From: Candidatus Omnitrophota bacterium
Lineage (GTDB): Bacteria > Omnitrophota > Gorgyraeia > 2-01-FULL-45-10
DNA: 7,857 nt
Reading direction: 5' to 3'
NCBI GenBank assembly: GCA_003140915.1
Contig: PLLI01000109.1
Span: 1-7,857, forward strand
The position numbers were made by a program, and so were the translations under genes. Below, piece after piece: positions 6,192-7,857 of the stretch. Position 1 is the stretch's first letter. Every line of letters starts with the position of its first letter. The notes under the pieces are model-generated. The model ran no database searches and was not told the origin of the DNA. It was given only the letters and a program-made list of their open reading frames with translations.

Positions 6192-7108
6192 AGTATATCG
6201 ATTGAACTCTTTATCACCTTTGCTGATTTGCGAAAAGCGGCTTCCTCCTCTTCGGATAGTTCCAATTCAATTATCTCTTCGATGCCATTTCTCCCGATCT
6301 TACAGGGAACGCCGATCGCAACATCTTTTAAGCCGTATTCGCCTTCGAGGCATACCGACGCGACAAAGGCCTCTTTGGTATCTTCCAGGGCGGCGTTTAT
6401 CATTTTAAAAACTGCCGCGCTTGGTGAATAGTAAGCGCTTCCTGAGCCGAGAAGACCGACTATTTCAGCTCCACGCTCACAAGTTCTTTTGACGATAGCG
6501 CCCAATTTTTCTTTCGTCATGATCCCGGATATCGGTTTTCCGGAGACGTATGTCTTTGATAATATCGGCACCATAGTGTCGCCATGGCTGCCCAGCATGT
6601 ACGTCTGGACGGCGGAGCGCGGGATTTTAAGTTCGGCGGCTATGAGATATATAAACCGGGATGCATCGAGCAGACCCGCCATTCCGAAGACCCGCTCTCT
6701 TTTGAATCCGGTGGTCTTGTAGGCGAGGTAGGTCATGGTATCGAGAGGGTTGGTCACTACGATGACTATTGAATCCGGAGAATATCGTTTAATGTTTTCG
6801 GAAACGCCTTTTACTATCCAAGCGTTCTTAGCTATCAGGTCTTCGCGGGTCATCCCCGGCTTTCTTGCGAAACCTGCGGTTATGACGACGATATCCGAGG
6901 ACTTTATCTCTTTATAATCGTCGGTCCCCAGGATAGTCCGTTCATGGCCGACGATCGGAGAGGCGTCCAAAAGATCGAGGGCCTTGCCGACGGCCATATT
7001 TTTGGCAATGTCGAGAAGGACGATGTCGGAGGCGCCGCTTTCGAGAAGACGCTGGGCGAGCGTTGCCCCGACCGCGCCTGCGCCTATTATCGATATTTTT
7101 TTTGTCAT
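6188..7108 (-). CDS. mdh: malate dehydrogenase (LDH-like type)
   Basis: Interconverts malate and oxaloacetate with NAD(H) in the TCA cycle; 306 residues, normal for the LDH-like bacterial malate dehydrogenase family. The Rossmann motif GAGAVG is at 9-14, with D33 ending the second strand, the usual sign of NAD rather than NADP. The mobile-loop motif ARKPGMTR at 81-88 carries R82, the residue that marks malate rather than lactate dehydrogenase, and R88. VTNPLD is at 118-123. The catalytic dyad and substrate arginine are D148, R151 (LLDASRF) and H175 (GSHGD). The ATG at 7106-7108 overlaps the icd stop as ATGA and has no clear Shine-Dalgarno sequence, so translation probably depends on re-initiation. 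Its own TGA overlaps the lpd ATG in the same way. Placement next to icd suggests joint control of TCA reactions. Confidence 0.95.
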   Translation of the reverse strand: MTKKISIIGAGAVGATLAQRLLESGASDIVLLDIAKNMAVGKALDLLDASPIVGHERTILGTDDYKEIKSSDIVVITAGFARKPGMTREDLIAKNAWIVKGVSENIKRYSPDSIVIVVTNPLDTMTYLAYKTTGFKRERVFGMAGLLDASRFIYLIAAELKIPRSAVQTYMLGSHGDTMVPILSKTYVSGKPISGIMTKEKLGAIVKRTCERGAEIVGLLGSGSAYYSPSAAVFKMINAALEDTKEAFVASVCLEGEYGLKDVAIGVPCKIGRNGIEEIIELELSEEEEAAFRKSAKVIKSSIDIL

Positions 7109-7857
7109 TTAAGTTTATCTATAATTGCATCCGCCATCTGGCTGGTGCCGACAGCCGTCGGATCGTTCCTGTCTTTCTTGAGATCGTACGTAACGGCCTT
7201 GCCTTCCCGTATTACCTGGGTGACCGCGGCCTCGAGCCTGTCCGCATTTCTATTCTCCCCCAGGTACCTGAGCATCATGACGCACGACAGGATGATGGCG
7301 GCAGGATTGACTTTATTCATTCCTTTATATTTCGGCGCGCTGCCGTGCGTAGGCTCGAACAACGCCGCGTTATTTCCGATATTGCCGCCCGGCGCAACGC
7401 CCAAGCCGCCTACAAGGCCCGCACAAAGGTCGGAGATGATATCCCCGTAAAGGTTAGGGAGGACGAGCACGTCGTAGTCTTCCGGCTTCTGGACGAGCTG
7501 CATGCACATGTTGTCGACTATCCTGTCCTCGAACGCGATCCTGCCCTCGTACGATTTTGCGACTTCTCTTGCCACTTCGAGGAAGAGGCCGTCGGTGAAT
7601 TTCATTATATTGGCCTTATGGACAGCCGTAACTTTTTTCCGGTCATTCTTAAGCGCGTATTCGAACGCGAACTTCACGATCCTCTTTGAGCCTTCGACCG
7701 AGATCGGCTTTATGCTGATCGCCGAATCGTGCCGTATCTTTTTTTTGCTCGACGTCTCGAGAAGCTCTATAAGGATCCTTGTATCTTTTGTCCCTTTTTG
7801 GAATTCGATACCTGCGTAAAGGTCCTCGGTATTTTCCCGAACGATTACAAGGTCTAT
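7105..7857 (-). CDS. icd: isocitrate dehydrogenase, C-terminal part (5' end outside window)
   Basis: Oxidative decarboxylation of isocitrate to 2-oxoglutarate in the cytosolic TCA cycle. The frame is open from the window edge to a TGA and gives 250 residues; roughly the first 80-110 residues of the family are missing. Numbering from the edge, the substrate motif [10 protein letters not shown] is at residues 7-16 (R7 and Y14 match E. coli Icd R153 and Y160). The catalytic lysine motif HKANIMK has K81 (E. coli K230), and the metal-binding aspartates are D115, D139 and D143. APGGNIG and HGSAPKYKG follow. The pair K176/Y177, then V183 and Y224, match the NADP-selecting residues K344, Y345, V351 and Y391 of E. 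coli Icd, while the R395 position is lysine (K228). This suggests NADP use, although the overall look is the short NAD-type form. LeuB and homoisocitrate dehydrogenase are relatives, but the NTED and APKY motifs favour Icd. Its TGA overlaps the next ATG by 4 bases, implying coupling to mdh. Confidence 0.9.
   Translation of the reverse strand: MDLVIVRENTEDLYAGIEFQKGTKDTRILIELLETSSKKKIRHDSAISIKPISVEGSKRIVKFAFEYALKNDRKKVTAVHKANIMKFTDGLFLEVAREVAKSYEGRIAFEDRIVDNMCMQLVQKPEDYDVLVLPNLYGDIISDLCAGLVGGLGVAPGGNIGNNAALFEPTHGSAPKYKGMNKVNPAAIILSCVMMLRYLGENRNADRLEAAVTQVIREGKAVTYDLKKDRNDPTAVGTSQMADAIIDKLK

Larger units (their letters stand above)
1..7857 (-). other. ten-gene co-directional cluster, probably one operon
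   Basis: All ten genes point the same way. Junctions in order are ATGA overlap (icd/mdh, 7105-7108), ATGA overlap (mdh/lpd, 6188-6191), 2-base gap (lpd/lipB), 38-base overlap (lipB/lipA), ATGA overlap (lipA/lipoyl domain, 3321-3324), 6-base gap, 4-base gap, 8-base overlap (1110-1117) and ATGA overlap (452-455). No non-coding stretch is longer than 6 bases, so promoters and terminators, if any, lie outside the window or inside genes. No hairpin followed by a T-run was noticed at any junction. Single transcription is inferred from spacing only. Confidence 0.75.

Noticed and set aside
7063..7689. 208-codon plus-strand open frame
   Set aside because: Antisense to icd and mdh, with arginine-rich, motif-free translation; it is the complement of real coding sequence.
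7105..7857. 3-isopropylmalate or homoisocitrate dehydrogenase identity for the edge gene
   Set aside because: [18 protein letters not shown] and HGSAPKY fit isocitrate dehydrogenase, and the neighbour is malate dehydrogenase; the absent N-terminus leaves a small doubt.

Overview
The window is a gene-dense stretch of bacterial DNA in which every supported gene lies on the minus strand, so it is transcribed from high to low coordinates. Ten coding regions follow one another. The largest gap is 6 bases, and several neighbours overlap, four of them by the 4-base ATGA stop/start arrangement. I see no room for an internal promoter or terminator outside coding sequence, and no RNA gene, mobile element, CRISPR array or repeat family. 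Both end genes are cut by the window edge. The simplest reading is the middle of one long operon.

In transcription order the first half is central metabolism and lipoate chemistry: the C-terminal part of an isocitrate dehydrogenase (7105-7857), malate dehydrogenase (6188-7108), dihydrolipoamide dehydrogenase (4824-6191), octanoyltransferase LipB (4159-4821), lipoyl synthase LipA (3321-4196) and a 76-residue protein that is nothing but a lipoyl domain (3094-3324). LipB and LipA would load the lipoyl lysine of that small protein, or of other lipoyl proteins elsewhere. Lpd would reoxidise the dihydrolipoyl arm. No E1 or catalytic E2 of a 2-oxoacid dehydrogenase, and no glycine-cleavage P or T protein, is in the window.

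The second half looks like envelope lipid work: an MGDG-synthase/UgtP-like glycosyltransferase (1981-3087), an LpxL/HtrB-like acyltransferase (1110-1976), a family 2 polyprenyl-phosphate-type glycosyltransferase (452-1117), and the start of a DedA/VTT-domain membrane protein (1-455). Together they could build, acylate and move a glycolipid, but the substrates are not readable from sequence.

The LpxL-like acyltransferase suggests a Gram-negative-type (diderm) bacterium. The packed, mostly coupled operon, mid-range base composition with frequent ATA isoleucine codons, and the mix of genes remind me of uncultivated lineages such as Omnitrophota in the wider PVC group. This is an impression and not a demonstrated assignment. 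The most unusual item is the free-standing E2-type lipoyl domain placed directly after lipA and directly before the lipid genes.
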